Assembly: GCA_016711045.1 (NCBI GenBank)
Contig: JADJTT010000001.1
Location: forward strand, 930,001-994,000
Direction of reading: 5' to 3'
Source of the DNA: Saprospirales bacterium
Lineage (GTDB): Bacteria; Bacteroidota; Bacteroidia; Chitinophagales; Saprospiraceae
Length of the DNA: 64,000 nucleotides
The position numbers and the translations under genes are program-made. Under the pieces are notes generated by a model. It had not been told where the DNA came from. It saw only the letters and a program-made list of their open reading frames with translations, and searched no databases. Below, in pieces: positions 26,751 to 37,100 of this stretch (its first letter is position 1; every line of letters begins with the position of its first letter).

Positions 26751-27686
26751 ATGTCAGAAGAAAGGATCATAGGTCGTTACTCGGGCGCCGAAAATGGGCC
26801 TTTGTTTATTTGCCTGGGAGGGGTGCACGGGAATGAACCCTCTGGCGTGCAGGCTATTGCCCGTTTTTTTGCCTTTTTTCAATATGAACTGGCATCCAGG
26901 CCGGACCTGCCTTTCCGTGGCACGGTGCTAGGTTTGCGCGGCAATCTACAAGCACTAAAGAAGGGCATTCGATTCCTCGAAAGGGACCTCAATCGCATGA
27001 TGCTCCCCGACATAGTGGACAAGGTGGACGCTATGCCGGTAAATGAATTGAAAGCAGAATTCCGGGAGCTCAGGGAGTTGTTGGCGTATATCCATCTCGA
27101 GCTATCCCAACTTCACCCCGAGCGGTTGATACTCCTCGACCTGCATACGACCTCTGCCGATGGAGGCATCTTTTCCATTCCGGCCGACAACCCGGAGAGC
27201 CTTGAGTTGGCACGTCATTTTCACGTGCCCATAATCACGGGCATGACCAGCGGATTAGATGGGACTTCCCTTTCCTTTTTTACACCCCGGTACAATGATA
27301 TCCCCGTACAGGCGGTTGCGTTTGAAGCCGGCCAAAACGAGGATCCTCAATCAGAGTCCCGATCTGTTGCCGTCATCATTAATGGACTGAAAGCGGCCGG
27401 ATGTCTTCCTGCGGAATTCATTCCCAACCCGTACGAGCAGTTATTGCTGGATTATTCCAGGGAGCTGCCCGAGGTATTTGAACTTATTCATGTACATCAC
27501 ATCGAGCTGGGAGATGGCTTTCACATGCGCCCCGGATACCGGAATTTTCAACAAGTCAAACAGGGAGAGCAGTTGGCCGAAGATCAAAAAGGCCCCATTT
27601 ACGCGCAGGCAGACAGCTTCATCTTGATGCCGCTTTACCAAAACCAGGGGAGCAATGGGTTTTTTCTCGTGCAACCGCGCAAGTAA
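26751..27686 (+). CDS. Succinylglutamate desuccinylase/aspartoacylase-type M14 metallohydrolase
   Basis: A 311-residue protein with the zinc site of the AstE/AspA family: [14 protein letters not shown] (H and E ligands, about residues 22-35), then [17 protein letters not shown] (third His ligand, about 125-141). [14 protein letters not shown] supplies the conserved Glu/Gly region. The C-terminal part forms the beta domain usual for this family. It likely hydrolyses an N-acyl amino acid or a related amide; the substrate is not determined. It has no signal peptide. The stop is 4 nt from the convergent small gene. Confidence 0.85.
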   Translation: MSEERIIGRYSGAENGPLFICLGGVHGNEPSGVQAIARFFAFFQYELASRPDLPFRGTVLGLRGNLQALKKGIRFLERDLNRMMLPDIVDKVDAMPVNELKAEFRELRELLAYIHLELSQLHPERLILLDLHTTSADGGIFSIPADNPESLELARHFHVPIITGMTSGLDGTSLSFFTPRYNDIPVQAVAFEAGQNEDPQSESRSVAVIINGLKAAGCLPAEFIPNPYEQLLLDYSRELPEVFELIHVHHIELGDGFHMRPGYRNFQQVKQGEQLAEDQKGPIYAQADSFILMPLYQNQGSNGFFLVQPRK

Positions 27687-27689
27687 GGA

Positions 27690-28165
27690 TCAAGCAGTAA
27701 GGCAATCGACCATTGTTTTTAAGCCGATGAATATCGGTTCGCGTCCTTCTTTAGTGAGTTTCCATTCATCTTCTTCACTGTCATCAAGCACGAGCGAGTC
27801 TTCAATAAATGCAAGCAGATCTTCCTGATCGGTTTGGTCAAAAAAAGGATCCAGCCGATCCTGGAAACGAGGGGAAGACGCCTCATTGAGGATTTCCCAA
27901 TTGACCTCCTCCTGCTCGTCGAGTTCGTCCTGGTCAATGGGGTCTAGCACTGGCCTTACCCGATTGATAGCTGTCCAGATTACTGCAGCCAGATAAAGCA
28001 TATAGGATTTTCCTCGTCGGTCAACACATCAAAAGTCTCGGAGAGTAAATAACCCAGCAAAATGGGCTGGCTTTCCCAGGATGCGATCACTTCTTCTACC
28101 GTCCATTTTCCTTCTTCAAAATCATCCAGGACGGAGTCTATTACAGGTTCGATAACAGGTTGCAC
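27690..28165 (-). pseudogene. Small hypothetical gene, apparently split by a frame change
   Basis: Two overlapping minus-strand reading frames: 27980-28165 (61 codons, ending TDEENPICFIWLQ) and 27690-28001 (103 codons, beginning MLYLAAVIWTAINR). Joining them near 28004 with one inserted base gives EENP-YMLYLAAVIWTAINR, a continuous acidic protein of about 156 residues with one short hydrophobic stretch. The frame change is therefore probably a one-base loss. The alternative is a pair of true overlapping genes. Neither part resembles a family I know. The protein is rich in Asp and Glu. Confidence 0.5.
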
Positions 28166-28216
28166 GTGCGGTGTTTTTATGAATACTTATTATGGATCAA
28201 GGTACAAAAAACTACT

Positions 28217-28843
28217 TTAACTCAACTCCCCCACAATCCGTTTCCCATGGTACTCCTTGGCCCCGGTGGCTGCATATACTTCCTGAAGATTTTCCTTCGT
28301 CACCTTCCCCGCCACTATGATCGTGAAACGATCGCCCGCCGCCCGGATCATTTCCCGGAGGAGAGCGGCGCCAGCCAGGGCAGTAGCTTGTTTACCGGAA
28401 CTCAGCATATGGGTGATATTCGAAATAGGGCGCAATTTTTCAATATCGGCAAGTGGATCTGGACTCTCGTCGATCGCTTTATGAATGGTGATGGCCATAG
28501 GCGCTGCCAGTTCAGCCAGGCGCCGGATGGGGGGAATATCAAGTTCGCCGCTTGGCAAGCAGGCTCCCAGCACGACCTCCTTTACCCCGGTTTCTTTACA
28601 AAAGAGGATCTCTCGTTCCATTTCCAGCAGATCTTCTTCCGAATAAATGAATGTGCCCGGACGTGGGCGAATCATTACCTTTGTTGGAATTTTCAGCAGG
28701 GTCAGGGCTGCCCGGATCGTCTCATGGTCAGGACTTAACCCGTCCAGGTCGAGTCTGGAACAGAGTTCGATGCGGTGCGCGCCACGAGCCTGAGCCTGCA
28801 GGGCTTGAGGTAGTGAATCGACACAGGCTTCGAGTATTTTCAT
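28217..28843 (-). CDS. cutC: CutC family protein
   Basis: A 208-residue TIM-barrel protein of the CutC family. The start MKILEACVDSLPQALQAQ, the ARGAHRIELCSRLDLDGLSP element and the KVMIRPRPGTFIYSEEDLLEM segment are diagnostic, as are TGVKEVVLGACLPSGELDI and TIHKAIDESPDP. It was named for copper homeostasis in E. coli, but that role is disputed. The ATG at 28843 is chosen; an open frame continues upstream to 28909 but adds an unrelated hydrophobic stretch. It is divergent from the CocE-type hydrolase gene, with only 25 nt between the starts, leaving little room for separate promoters. Confidence 0.93.
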   Translation of the reverse strand: MKILEACVDSLPQALQAQARGAHRIELCSRLDLDGLSPDHETIRAALTLLKIPTKVMIRPRPGTFIYSEEDLLEMEREILFCKETGVKEVVLGACLPSGELDIPPIRRLAELAAPMAITIHKAIDESPDPLADIEKLRPISNITHMLSSGKQATALAGAALLREMIRAAGDRFTIIVAGKVTKENLQEVYAATGAKEYHGKRIVGELS

Positions 28844-28868
28844 GAGGTAAAAATAAATAGATGTGAAT

Positions 28869-30737
28869 ATGAAGCAAATCTTTTCGGCATTCCTTTTCAT
28901 GTGTTGCACCCTGGTCGTTTGCGCGCAGCATAGCGACTACAAATATGTTCGGAACCATTTCGACAAGACCGAGGTGTATATCGAAGTGCGGGACGGGGTG
29001 AAGCTCTTTACCACTATTTACACCCCGAAAGATACCACCCGGTCTTACCCCATTTTGATGAATCGTACGCCATATTCTGTAATGCCTTATGGCGCAGACA
29101 GATACCCTCCTACGCTGGGGCCTTCCAGGGAATTGATGGAAGACGGCTATATCTTTGTTTACCAGGATGTGCGGGGGCGCTGGATGTCGGAAGGCTTTTA
29201 TGATGATATGCGCCCGCATGTGGATATCAAAAAAAGCCCGCAAGATATTGACGAGGGCTCCGATACCTACGACACTATTGAATGGTTGCTGGCCCACGTA
29301 AAGCGCCACAACGGGAAGGTCGGCATGTGGGGGGTCAGCTACCCTGGATTTTATACCTCAGCAGCGCTCATGTGCGGCCACCCGGCACTGGCCGCCGCAT
29401 CTCCACAGGCGCCCATTGCCGACTTGTGGAGGGATGATGCTTTTCACTACGGCGTATTTCTGATTCCGCACAACTTTAATTTTTACCCCTGGTTTACCAA
29501 CCGAACCGATGATCAGCCGACCCAGGCAGACCCACCGGGCTTTGATCACGGGACCAAAGACGGCTATCAATACTTCCTCAACCTGGGTCCCCTTTCGAAT
29601 GCCCAAAAAATGGAGGTGTTTAGAAATGACCCATTCTGGACAGCCAACCTCGAACATCCGGCTTTTGATGCGCACTGGCAGGCACGTAATATTTTGCCAC
29701 ACCAACAGCCTGTGGGGCCTGCCGTATTGGTTGTTGGAGGATGGTACGATGCCGAAGATTTGTACGGCACATTCAAAACGTATGAGAGCGTAGAGCAGAA
29801 AAATCCGGGCATCGACAATTTTTTCGTCGTGGGCCCCTGGGCGCATGGCGGTTGGTCCGAGGGTAAAGGCGATCATCTGGGGAACGTCTATTTTGAGGAA
29901 AATACCGGTGAATTTTACCGGACTGAAGTGGAGCGGACCTTTTTCAATTACTATCTCAAGGGGGAAGGAGAGGGGAAATTTCCGGAAGCCCGCATGTTTG
30001 AAACAGGGACCAATCAATGGCGTTCATTTGAGGAATGGCCGCCCAGCGCAGCTCGCGAAGAGCAATTGTATTTTCAGCCATCCGGTGGACTAGCCATCGG
30101 CAAGGCGCCCGAAGAAAAGAAACCTTCTTTCAGTAAATACATTTCCGACCCGGCCAATCCGGTTCCCTCCGAGGATTATGTGGACATCGGCATGCCTGAA
30201 AAATATATGACTGATGACCAACGACATGCCGCCAAGCGGCCGGATGTGCTGGTTTTTCAGACCGATGTATTGGAAAACCCCGTAACGCTGGCCGGGAATA
30301 TTTGGGCGCACCTTGAGGTGTCCACGACAGGTACGGATGCCGACTGGATCGTCAAATTGATCGACGTCTATCCGGATGATACTCCGAAAAATCAATACTC
30401 GGGCAAAAAAGTGGATATGGGAGGCTACCAGCAAATGGTGCGGAGCGAGTTCTTCCGCGGACGATACCGGAAAAGTTTGGAAAACCCCGAACCCTTTGTA
30501 CCCAGGCAGATAGAGCCGGTGGAGTTCGAGCTTCAGGATGTGTTGCACACCTTTCAAAAGGGGCACCGGATCATGGTACAGGTGCAGAGCACCTTTTTTC
30601 CGATCGTTGACCGCAATCCACAGACCTATGTGCCTAACATTTTTTATGCGAAAGAAAGCGATTTTAAAAAAGCCACTCACCGGGTGTATCACGATGCCAG
30701 CCATGCGAGCTATTTGAAGGTGCGCGTGCTGGATTGA
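28869..30737 (+). CDS. CocE/NonD-family hydrolase (X-Pro dipeptidyl-peptidase S15 type)
   Basis: A 622-residue exported enzyme. The signal peptide is MKQIFSAFLFMCCTLVVCAQ. The S15 alpha/beta-hydrolase core has GMWGVSYPGF, with the catalytic Ser at about residue 157, and DVRGRWMSEG before it (oxyanion/Tyr region). The acid and His are in GGWYDAEDLYGTF (about 290) and VVGPWAHGGW (about 325). The C-terminal jelly-roll X-Pro-DPP domain covers about residues 390-620. It hydrolyses an ester or amide, possibly a proline peptide or a glutaryl side chain. ATG 28869 is preferred to 28863 because it starts the signal peptide directly. Confidence 0.9.
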   Translation: MKQIFSAFLFMCCTLVVCAQHSDYKYVRNHFDKTEVYIEVRDGVKLFTTIYTPKDTTRSYPILMNRTPYSVMPYGADRYPPTLGPSRELMEDGYIFVYQDVRGRWMSEGFYDDMRPHVDIKKSPQDIDEGSDTYDTIEWLLAHVKRHNGKVGMWGVSYPGFYTSAALMCGHPALAAASPQAPIADLWRDDAFHYGVFLIPHNFNFYPWFTNRTDDQPTQADPPGFDHGTKDGYQYFLNLGPLSNAQKMEVFRNDPFWTANLEHPAFDAHWQARNILPHQQPVGPAVLVVGGWYDAEDLYGTFKTYESVEQKNPGIDNFFVVGPWAHGGWSEGKGDHLGNVYFEENTGEFYRTEVERTFFNYYLKGEGEGKFPEARMFETGTNQWRSFEEWPPSAAREEQLYFQPSGGLAIGKAPEEKKPSFSKYISDPANPVPSEDYVDIGMPEKYMTDDQRHAAKRPDVLVFQTDVLENPVTLAGNIWAHLEVSTTGTDADWIVKLIDVYPDDTPKNQYSGKKVDMGGYQQMVRSEFFRGRYRKSLENPEPFVPRQIEPVEFELQDVLHTFQKGHRIMVQVQSTFFPIVDRNPQTYVPNIFYAKESDFKKATHRVYHDASHASYLKVRVLD

Positions 30738-30845
30738 CGGAGCTTTCCTTCATTTTTTATATCTTTGGAGAAGACGCCTTCCCCAATTATAAATTCTTTG
30801 TGCAAACTTGTCTGTTAGGTGACAAAAGGCGGCTCATCCCCCCTA

Positions 30846-30876
30846 TTGCACTTGATTGGGCTTTAGCGTACTTTCG
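30846..30876 (+). promoter_or_regulatory. Candidate promoter of the OmpA-family gene
   Basis: TTG (30846-30848), a 20-nt spacer and TACTTTCG (30869-30876) fit the Bacteroidota TTG-N(17-23)-TAnnTTTG layout with one mismatch, 58 nt upstream of the start. A second candidate, TATCTTTG at 30760-30767 with TTG 23 nt upstream, lies further off. Confidence 0.45.
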
Positions 30877-30934
30877 TGCGCTCAAAGAAGGCGTGAAGCC
30901 ATTTTTTCACCATGAACCAAAACCGTTTTAAGTT

Positions 30935-31816
30935 ATGAGAAAAGTAGTATTGGCCTTGATCGTATTGACCACGCTGGCATCCTGCGTGGGTAAGAAAAAG
31001 TACAGTGAATTGCAAATTCGTTATGAGGAATTGGCTCTGGCGCTTCAGCAAACCAACCAGTCGGTAAAAGACTGCAAAAGCGAGAACGACAGCTTGCGAA
31101 ATGTGCTGAGAACCCGGGAAAACGAAATTGCCCTGGAGAAAAAACAAGTAGCATCCATGCAGGAGCAGATGGATTTGTTGAAGAAGACGAATACCAACCT
31201 GCTCGATCGCATGTCCGACCTCTCCATCGTAAGCAAAACGGGCGCAGAAAGCATCCAGAAATCGCTCGAATCGATCAATCAGCAGAATAAATACATCCAG
31301 GACCTGACCGGTAATATTCAGCGGAAAGATTCACTCAACCTGGCTTTGGTGACGACCCTGAAACGCTCGCTTGATGATGTCAATGACGAGGACGTGCAAA
31401 TCAATGTGAAAGGGAGCGCTGTTCTGATCTCCATTTCGGATAAAATGTTATTTAAGTCCGGTAGCTCCGAGATCAGTAACAAAGCAGGTACTGTGTTGAG
31501 CAAGGTGGCCAAGATTATCAACGACCAGAAAGAGTTGAATGTGCTGGTGGAAGGCCATACCGACAATGTGCCGATCAAAACCGATTGCGTAAAAGACAAC
31601 TGGGACCTTAGCGCCAAACGCGCTACTTCGATCGTGCGCACACTTCAAACCACTTACAACGTCGACCCTGCCCGCATGACGGCCGGTGGGCGCAGCGAAT
31701 TTGTGCCCAAAGCTTCCAATGATTCGCCCGAAGGCCGGAGTGTCAACCGTCGTACCGAGATCATCCTCACGCCGAGATTGGATCAATTCTTTGAATTGTT
31801 GGCGCCAAAAGAATAA
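30935..31816 (+). CDS. OmpA-family lipoprotein
   Basis: A 293-residue protein with a lipoprotein signal (MRKVVLALIVLTTLASC, lipobox LASC), a long coiled-coil stalk (about residues 25-130, with many Glu/Lys/Gln heptads) and a C-terminal OmpA peptidoglycan-binding domain (about 165-285). That domain contains the hallmark NVLVEGHTDNVPIKTD and NWDLSAKRATSIVRTL, and ends SVNRRTEIILTP. It should tie the outer membrane to peptidoglycan. The terminator 31825-31866 follows. Confidence 0.93.
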   Translation: MRKVVLALIVLTTLASCVGKKKYSELQIRYEELALALQQTNQSVKDCKSENDSLRNVLRTRENEIALEKKQVASMQEQMDLLKKTNTNLLDRMSDLSIVSKTGAESIQKSLESINQQNKYIQDLTGNIQRKDSLNLALVTTLKRSLDDVNDEDVQINVKGSAVLISISDKMLFKSGSSEISNKAGTVLSKVAKIINDQKELNVLVEGHTDNVPIKTDCVKDNWDLSAKRATSIVRTLQTTYNVDPARMTAGGRSEFVPKASNDSPEGRSVNRRTEIILTPRLDQFFELLAPKE

Positions 31817-31824
31817 GTCTTTAT

Positions 31825-31869
31825 AACAAGCAATTTGTGGGTCAAAAGGCCCACAAATTGCTTGTTTTC
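31825..31869. terminator. Bidirectional terminator hairpin
   Basis: 17-bp perfect arms (31825-31841, 31850-31866) with an 8-nt loop lie between convergent genes, followed by TTTTC on the plus strand. It ends the OmpA-family transcript and probably the opposite one. Confidence 0.85.
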
Positions 31870-32322
31870 TTATTTCCTTTTTAGGGTAAAAGAGAGCTTA
31901 TACGTAAGCTGATTCGCTTCATCAGCGGAAAAAGTGCTCCACACCTGCCGGTTGGGCTTGTTTTCTTCAATGGTATAGGCCAAATCGCACTGAATGCAAT
32001 CTCCTCCCAACGCGATCACCCGTTTGGCCTGTTCATCCACTTTTATGACCACCGCCGCTGAAAAAGGCTGGCCGTGTTCTACGGAGGAAAAAGTCAGGTC
32101 TAACAGGTTGTCGAGTGTGAGGTCTCCAAGGGTCGACACCACCATCGAAAACTCTCCGGCATCCGTTTCATCTGATAGTACATTGATCGTACCATCCCAA
32201 TGGATTTCGGTGCGCACCAGATTCTCGATATTCCAGTCGCCCTCCAGCCGGTTCAGATATTGATTCTCTTTCGAACAGGAAACAACCAGGAAGGTGACCA
32301 GAAGCAGAAAGCCGTATTTCAT
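31870..32322 (-). CDS. Small lipoprotein, lipocalin-like
   Basis: A 150-residue lipoprotein: MKYGFLLLVTFLVVSC gives a lipobox (VVSC). The mature sequence starts SKENQYLNRLEGDWNIENLVR, whose L-x-G-x-W near the N-terminus is common in Bacteroidota lipocalin-like lipoproteins, and continues with alternating beta-strands. Two cysteines (GGDCIQCDLAY, about residues 104-110) lie close together and could form a disulfide or bind a ligand. I cannot assign a function. The start lies 44 nt from an inverted repeat. Confidence 0.7.
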   Translation of the reverse strand: MKYGFLLLVTFLVVSCSKENQYLNRLEGDWNIENLVRTEIHWDGTINVLSDETDAGEFSMVVSTLGDLTLDNLLDLTFSSVEHGQPFSAAVVIKVDEQAKRVIALGGDCIQCDLAYTIEENKPNRQVWSTFSADEANQLTYKLSFTLKRK

Positions 32323-32325
32323 TTG

Positions 32326-32346
32326 TTTTCAATTTTTAATTTTCAA
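32326..32346 (-). repeat. Half heptad element, TTTTCAG class
   Basis: Three units (ttttcaa, tttttaa, ttttcaa) in the leader of the lipocalin-like gene resemble one arm of the elements at 5128 and 38566. Confidence 0.4.
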
Positions 32347-32365
32347 ATTTCCACACTCCACTCAA

Positions 32366-32415
32366 TAGACTTTATTCTAAAAAATTTGATATCAAATCTT
32401 TTAGAATAAAGTCTA
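32366..32415. repeat. Long AT-rich inverted repeat
   Basis: 17-bp perfect outer arms (32366-32382, 32399-32415) plus a 6-bp inner stem (32385-32390 with 32391-32396) form a 50-nt palindrome. It overlaps the stop codon of 32413-33234 and lies 44 nt upstream of the start of 31870-32322, on the same strand. Confidence 0.8.
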
Positions 32416-33234
32416 ATCCTTAAAAGGTTTCCCAAAAAAGAACTCCACCGCCAGGGCAATCCTCGTGCCGCGCAGTTCCCTGGAAAATACCGCATTATTT
32501 TCGTCGTAGTTGCTGGTGTCATTGACCCATTTCCCGAAATCGCGGGGAAATTCGTCGGACCGGAACCGGTTGGTGTCGGGATCAAGGAGAGAGGTGCCGT
32601 TGCCAAGCTCGGGATCGCCATCAAAGATGGCAAGTGCCTGGGTGACCCGTGCAGAGATCAGCATGCGTCCGAGGCGGATACCCACGCTGCCGCCCACTTC
32701 ATAACAAGGGGTGAACGTGGTATAGACCCCATTTATATCATATTCATAGCTGAGGCTTCGGGAACCATCGGGGTAAAGGGTCGCGACCTCCATCGTCGAG
32801 TGCCGGAGACCGATATTGAGGACCCCCTCCAGAAAGAGAAATTTTCCTAATACCGGTCCACCGCTAAACAGAAAATTGAGGTCGTTAAAGCGGAGCGCGT
32901 GCTCCTGTCCCAATCCAATGGCGAGTTGGGAGGTGTTTGTGTACCGGCTATTGCCATAAGTGACGATGCCCCCCAAGGTAAAGCCAGGCGAAGTCATGCG
33001 GTATCCGGCTGATCCGAAGAGGCCGTTCATGCTGAAGCGCCCCATTTCGCGGAGCGGTTCATCCAGGTTATTGCCGAAATACCCATTATAGGTACGGACG
33101 AAGTTGTTGATCCCGGTTTCGGCGTCGAAGCCATCGATCTCATAGCCGACGCCCAGGGTGAACTGAGCGGAAATCGGTACCACACAAAATAGAAGAAGGC
33201 ATCCGAGGAGCAAAGAAAAGGTAAAAGAACGCAT
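32413..33234 (-). CDS. Outer-membrane beta-barrel-like protein of unknown function
   Basis: A 273-residue exported protein: a signal peptide (MRSFTFSLLLGCLLLFCVVPISA) ends at AQ. The mature part has many amphipathic beta-strand patterns with Gly/Tyr turns (NGLFGSAGYRMTSPGFTLGG, CYEVGGSVGIRLGRMLISARV) and ends in an aromatic-rich strand (ALAVEFFFGKPF), typical of small beta-barrels. I know no family. It is followed on the same strand by a lipoprotein gene, and preceded 13 nt away by 33248-34072, so the genes form a likely operon of envelope proteins. Confidence 0.7.
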   Translation of the reverse strand: MRSFTFSLLLGCLLLFCVVPISAQFTLGVGYEIDGFDAETGINNFVRTYNGYFGNNLDEPLREMGRFSMNGLFGSAGYRMTSPGFTLGGIVTYGNSRYTNTSQLAIGLGQEHALRFNDLNFLFSGGPVLGKFLFLEGVLNIGLRHSTMEVATLYPDGSRSLSYEYDINGVYTTFTPCYEVGGSVGIRLGRMLISARVTQALAIFDGDPELGNGTSLLDPDTNRFRSDEFPRDFGKWVNDTSNYDENNAVFSRELRGTRIALAVEFFFGKPFKD

Positions 33235-33247
33235 AGGCTAAAAGGAT

Positions 33248-34072
33248 TTACTTGAAAAAGGAATACCGGAATTCATACACAGAACGGGTGCCCCAAAGGC
33301 CGTTTTCTTCCTGCATTTCCTTGAGCAGGTTTATTTCGTTGTAGGTATAAAAAGTTTCCTGGCTGGGCGTTTCGGGCTCATCACCGAAGTAGCTGGCTAC
33401 CCTGGAGAGCAGGCCCTGGGCGTTGTAGTCAAACAAGTTTCGTTGAAAAAGCACTTCTTCTCCATCCTGGATCTCATATATATTTTCTTCGGCCATTCGC
33501 CCTTTTTGGTCGTAGGAAAACTTGTGTTGATAAGTATGCACGCGCTCCGAGCGTCCGGTAAAGTTATCATTTTCATCAAATTCGGGAAATTGCTGGGTAA
33601 CGCTGCAGGATGCGATCCGGCCCTTTTCGTACCCGTATTCATAAGTCGGCGGATCGATATCTGCCACTTCTTTGCGGAGCAGATTACCTTTACTGTCGTA
33701 GCTGTATGCGGTTGTTACGTCATAGCTGTCGTTGTCGGTAGAGCGGATACGGGACAATTGATTATTGGGTCCATCGAACAGATACGTGGTTAAAGAGATG
33801 ACGGACCAGCCTTCCTCATTGTCCCAGCTTTCTTCCCGTTCGGTGTATTGAATGGGCAGGCCGCCCTGGCTGTATTCCACTTCGCTGAGGTAATCGCTGT
33901 CATCCGCCGGTGCCATTCCCTCCTCCACCATGTATTTGTGTACAAAATGCACGCGGGCATTTTTATTGGCCTGGAGCGCTGCCGCATTTAATGAAAAGGG
34001 ATCGTATACAAATTGAGCGGAAGCCGGGGCGCCCAGGAGAAGGAGGACCGGCAGGAGGAGCAGGGTTTTCAT
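33248..34072 (-). CDS. Secreted protein with YD-repeat-like segments
   Basis: A 274-residue exported protein: the signal peptide MKTLLLLPVLLLLGAPASA ends before QF. The mature part contains YD/RHS-like strands (YSYDSKGNLLRKE, YQHKFSYDQKGRMAEEN, FDYNAQGLLSRVASY, FYTYNEINLLKEMQ), which may form a small beta-sheet filament, as in extracellular Bacteroidota proteins of unknown function. The ATG at 34072 is chosen because it starts the signal peptide; the open frame upstream to 34132 is unlikely. It is likely co-transcribed with the beta-barrel gene 13 nt downstream. Confidence 0.7.
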   Translation of the reverse strand: MKTLLLLPVLLLLGAPASAQFVYDPFSLNAAALQANKNARVHFVHKYMVEEGMAPADDSDYLSEVEYSQGGLPIQYTEREESWDNEEGWSVISLTTYLFDGPNNQLSRIRSTDNDSYDVTTAYSYDSKGNLLRKEVADIDPPTYEYGYEKGRIASCSVTQQFPEFDENDNFTGRSERVHTYQHKFSYDQKGRMAEENIYEIQDGEEVLFQRNLFDYNAQGLLSRVASYFGDEPETPSQETFYTYNEINLLKEMQEENGLWGTRSVYEFRYSFFK

Positions 34073-34145
34073 AAATGGGGATGTTTTTGGAATATCGGGG
34101 GTAAAGCTAAGGGGAATTTGGATGGGGCGCAAGGCCCCCCTTTTT

Positions 34146-37100
34146 CTATGCCCGCTTCACCCCAATCCTTACCACCACCCCTTCTGTCAATTCCGTCTCT
34201 TCCCCGTCCACCTGATCTGCAAACGTCAGCTTATTAGCCAGCGTCTCATTTTTGATGTAGTCGCCAAATTGGGCTACCGCTGGTTCGACCTCTGGCGCAC
34301 GGGTGAGCGTGATTTCGATGCGGTCGGTGACGTTGAAATCCTGGTTTTTCCGGATATTTTGAATGCGGTTGACGAGCTCGCGGGCCATCCCTTCGGCGAG
34401 CAGGTCGTCGGTCAGCGTGATGTCGAGGGCCACGGTGAGGAGGCCGTCGCTGGCCACGAGCCATCCTGGTATATCTTCGGCCACGATCTCAAAGTCTTCG
34501 CCCGTCAGGTCGTAGCTGGTGCCGTCGATGTGCAGTTCGTACATGCCGGATTTCTCGATCTGGTTGATCGTGTCCTGATCCATTTTGGCAATGAGGTCGG
34601 CGGCGGTTTTCATGTCCTTGCCGAGCCGCTTGCCCAGGGTTTTGAAGTTGGGCTTGATCTTCTTCTTCAGGAAGCCGGCCGTATCTTCCAGGTATTCGAT
34701 GTCTTTGATATTTACCTCGGCCAGGATCAACTCCTTGACGGCTTCGACCTGGGGCTTGAAGGAGGGATCAAGGATGGGCAACAGGATCTTTTGCAGCGGC
34801 TGTCGCACCCGGATATTCTCCCGCTTGCGCAGGCTGAGGACGAGGGAGGAGATGTGCTGGGCATATTCCATGCGCTCCTCCAGGGCTTTATCAATGGCTT
34901 GTGCAAGCGGCACGGGGAAGTCGGTGAGGTGCACAGATTCATGGGCCTCTTTGCCTGTAGCTTCATTGAGGTTGCGATAGAGCCAGTCGGCGAAGAAAGG
35001 CGCTACCGGCGCCATCAGTTTGGCTACGGTGTTCAGGCAAGTGTATAGCGTCTGATAGGCCGCGATCTTGTCTTCCGAATAATCGCCTTTCCAGAAACGG
35101 CGGCGGCAGAGGCGCACATACCAGTTGCTGAGGTGCTCATCTACAAAACTTTCAATGCGGCGTGCAGCAGTGGTTGGTTCGTAATCGGCAAAATCAGCCG
35201 TCACCTGGTTCACCAACGTGTTCAATTCAGAAATGATCCAGCGGTCGATCTCGGGGCGCTTCTCTAACGGCAACTCCGCTTCCCGGTACTCAAACTTGTC
35301 AATATTGGCGTAGAGGGAGAAAAAAGAATAGGTATTATAGAGCGTCCCGAAGAATTTCCTGCGCACTTCTTCAATGCCTTTCGGATCGAAACGCAGGTTG
35401 TCCCACGGTGGCGAATTGGAGATCATGTACCAGCGGGTAGCGTCGGCGCCGTATTTGGCAAGGGTCTCAAATGGATCGACCACGTTGCCCTTGCTTTTGG
35501 ACATCTTGTCGCCTTTGGCGTCGAGTACGAGGCCATTGGAGACCACATTTTTGAACGCTACGCTGTCGAACACCATCGTTGCGATGGCGTGCAGGGTATA
35601 AAACCAGCCGCGGGTTTGGTCAACGCCCTCGGCGATGAAATCGGCGGGGAACCCGGCTTTGAATTTTTCTACATTCTCAAACGGATAATGCCACTGCGCA
35701 TAGGGCATAGCGCCCGAGTCGAACCAGACGTCGATAAGGTCAGGCTCGCGGTACATCGGCTGGCCGTTTTTCGCCACCAACACGACCTCGTCGATATACG
35801 GACGGTGAAGGTCGGTCGGCACAGATTGGTTCAGCCCCAGTTGTGCATTGGCTTTTTCAATTTCCTTGCGCAACTCATCCATTGAGTCGATACAGTTCTC
35901 GTAGTCGCCTTCTTTGGTGCGCCAGATAGGCAGGGGGATACCCCAAAAACGGGAACGCGAGAGGTTCCAGTCCAGCAGGTTTTCCAACCATTTGCCGAAA
36001 CGCCCTTCGCCCGTGCTGGCAGGCTTCCAGTTGATGGTCTGATTGAGCTCGTACATGCGCTCTTTGAACGCGGAGGCACGGATAAACCAACTGTCGAGCG
36101 GGTAATACAACACGGGCTTATCGGTACGCCAGCAGTGCGGATAGTTGTGCTCGTATTTTTCAGCCGAAAAGGCTTTGTTCTCTTTTTTTAACTTGACAAG
36201 AATGTCGATATCTACGCTTTGGAACGCTTTGCCTTCATCCTTGTAATCCTTCACGTAGCGGCCGGCAAAGTCGGTCACCTCGTCCACAAATTTACCTTGC
36301 TTATCCACCAGCGTAAGCGCGCCGATGCCGTATTTTTTAGCAACGCGCATGTCATCTGCGCCAAAGGAAGGGGCGATGTGCACGATGCCGGTACCATCTT
36401 CCGTGGAGACAAAATCACCAAGCAGCACTTTGAATGCATCCCCGTCTTCAGGCTGCACATAGGGCATCAATTGCTCGAAGTCGACGCCTTCCAGCGCAGC
36501 GCCTTTATAGGTCGCAGTGATACGGTATGGAATAAGTTTGTGGTCGGGCGTCCATTCTTCAAAGGAAGCTTCTGCTGCTTCCGGTTTGAAATGCTTGTCG
36601 ATCAGCTCTTTTGCGAGGATGAGGTTGACGGGCAGCTTGGTGTAGGGGTTGTAGGTAAACACCCGTACGTAGTCGATATGCGCGCCTACAGCCAGCGCTG
36701 TATTGGAAGGCAATGTCCAGGGCGTGGTTGTCCAGGCCAGGAAATACACATCGCCTTCTTTGACTTCGTCAAAAAGAAACGCCGTGTGGTCGTTGCGCTT
36801 CACTTTGAACTGGGCCACCATGCTTTGATCCAACACCTCCTTGTAGCAACCTGGCAGGTTGAGCTCATGCGAGCTCAGTCCTGTGCCAGCAGCAGGAGAA
36901 TAGGGCTGGATAGTATAGCCTTTGTAGAGTAAGCCCTTGTGGTACAGTTCGTTCAACAACCACCAGACACTCTCTATGTAATCATTTTCAAAAGTGATAT
37001 AGGGGTCGTTGAGGTCTACCCAATAGCCCATCTTGCGGGTGATATCATCCCACAAGTCCTTGAACCGCATCACCGTCTCCCTGCACTTCTGGTTATACTC

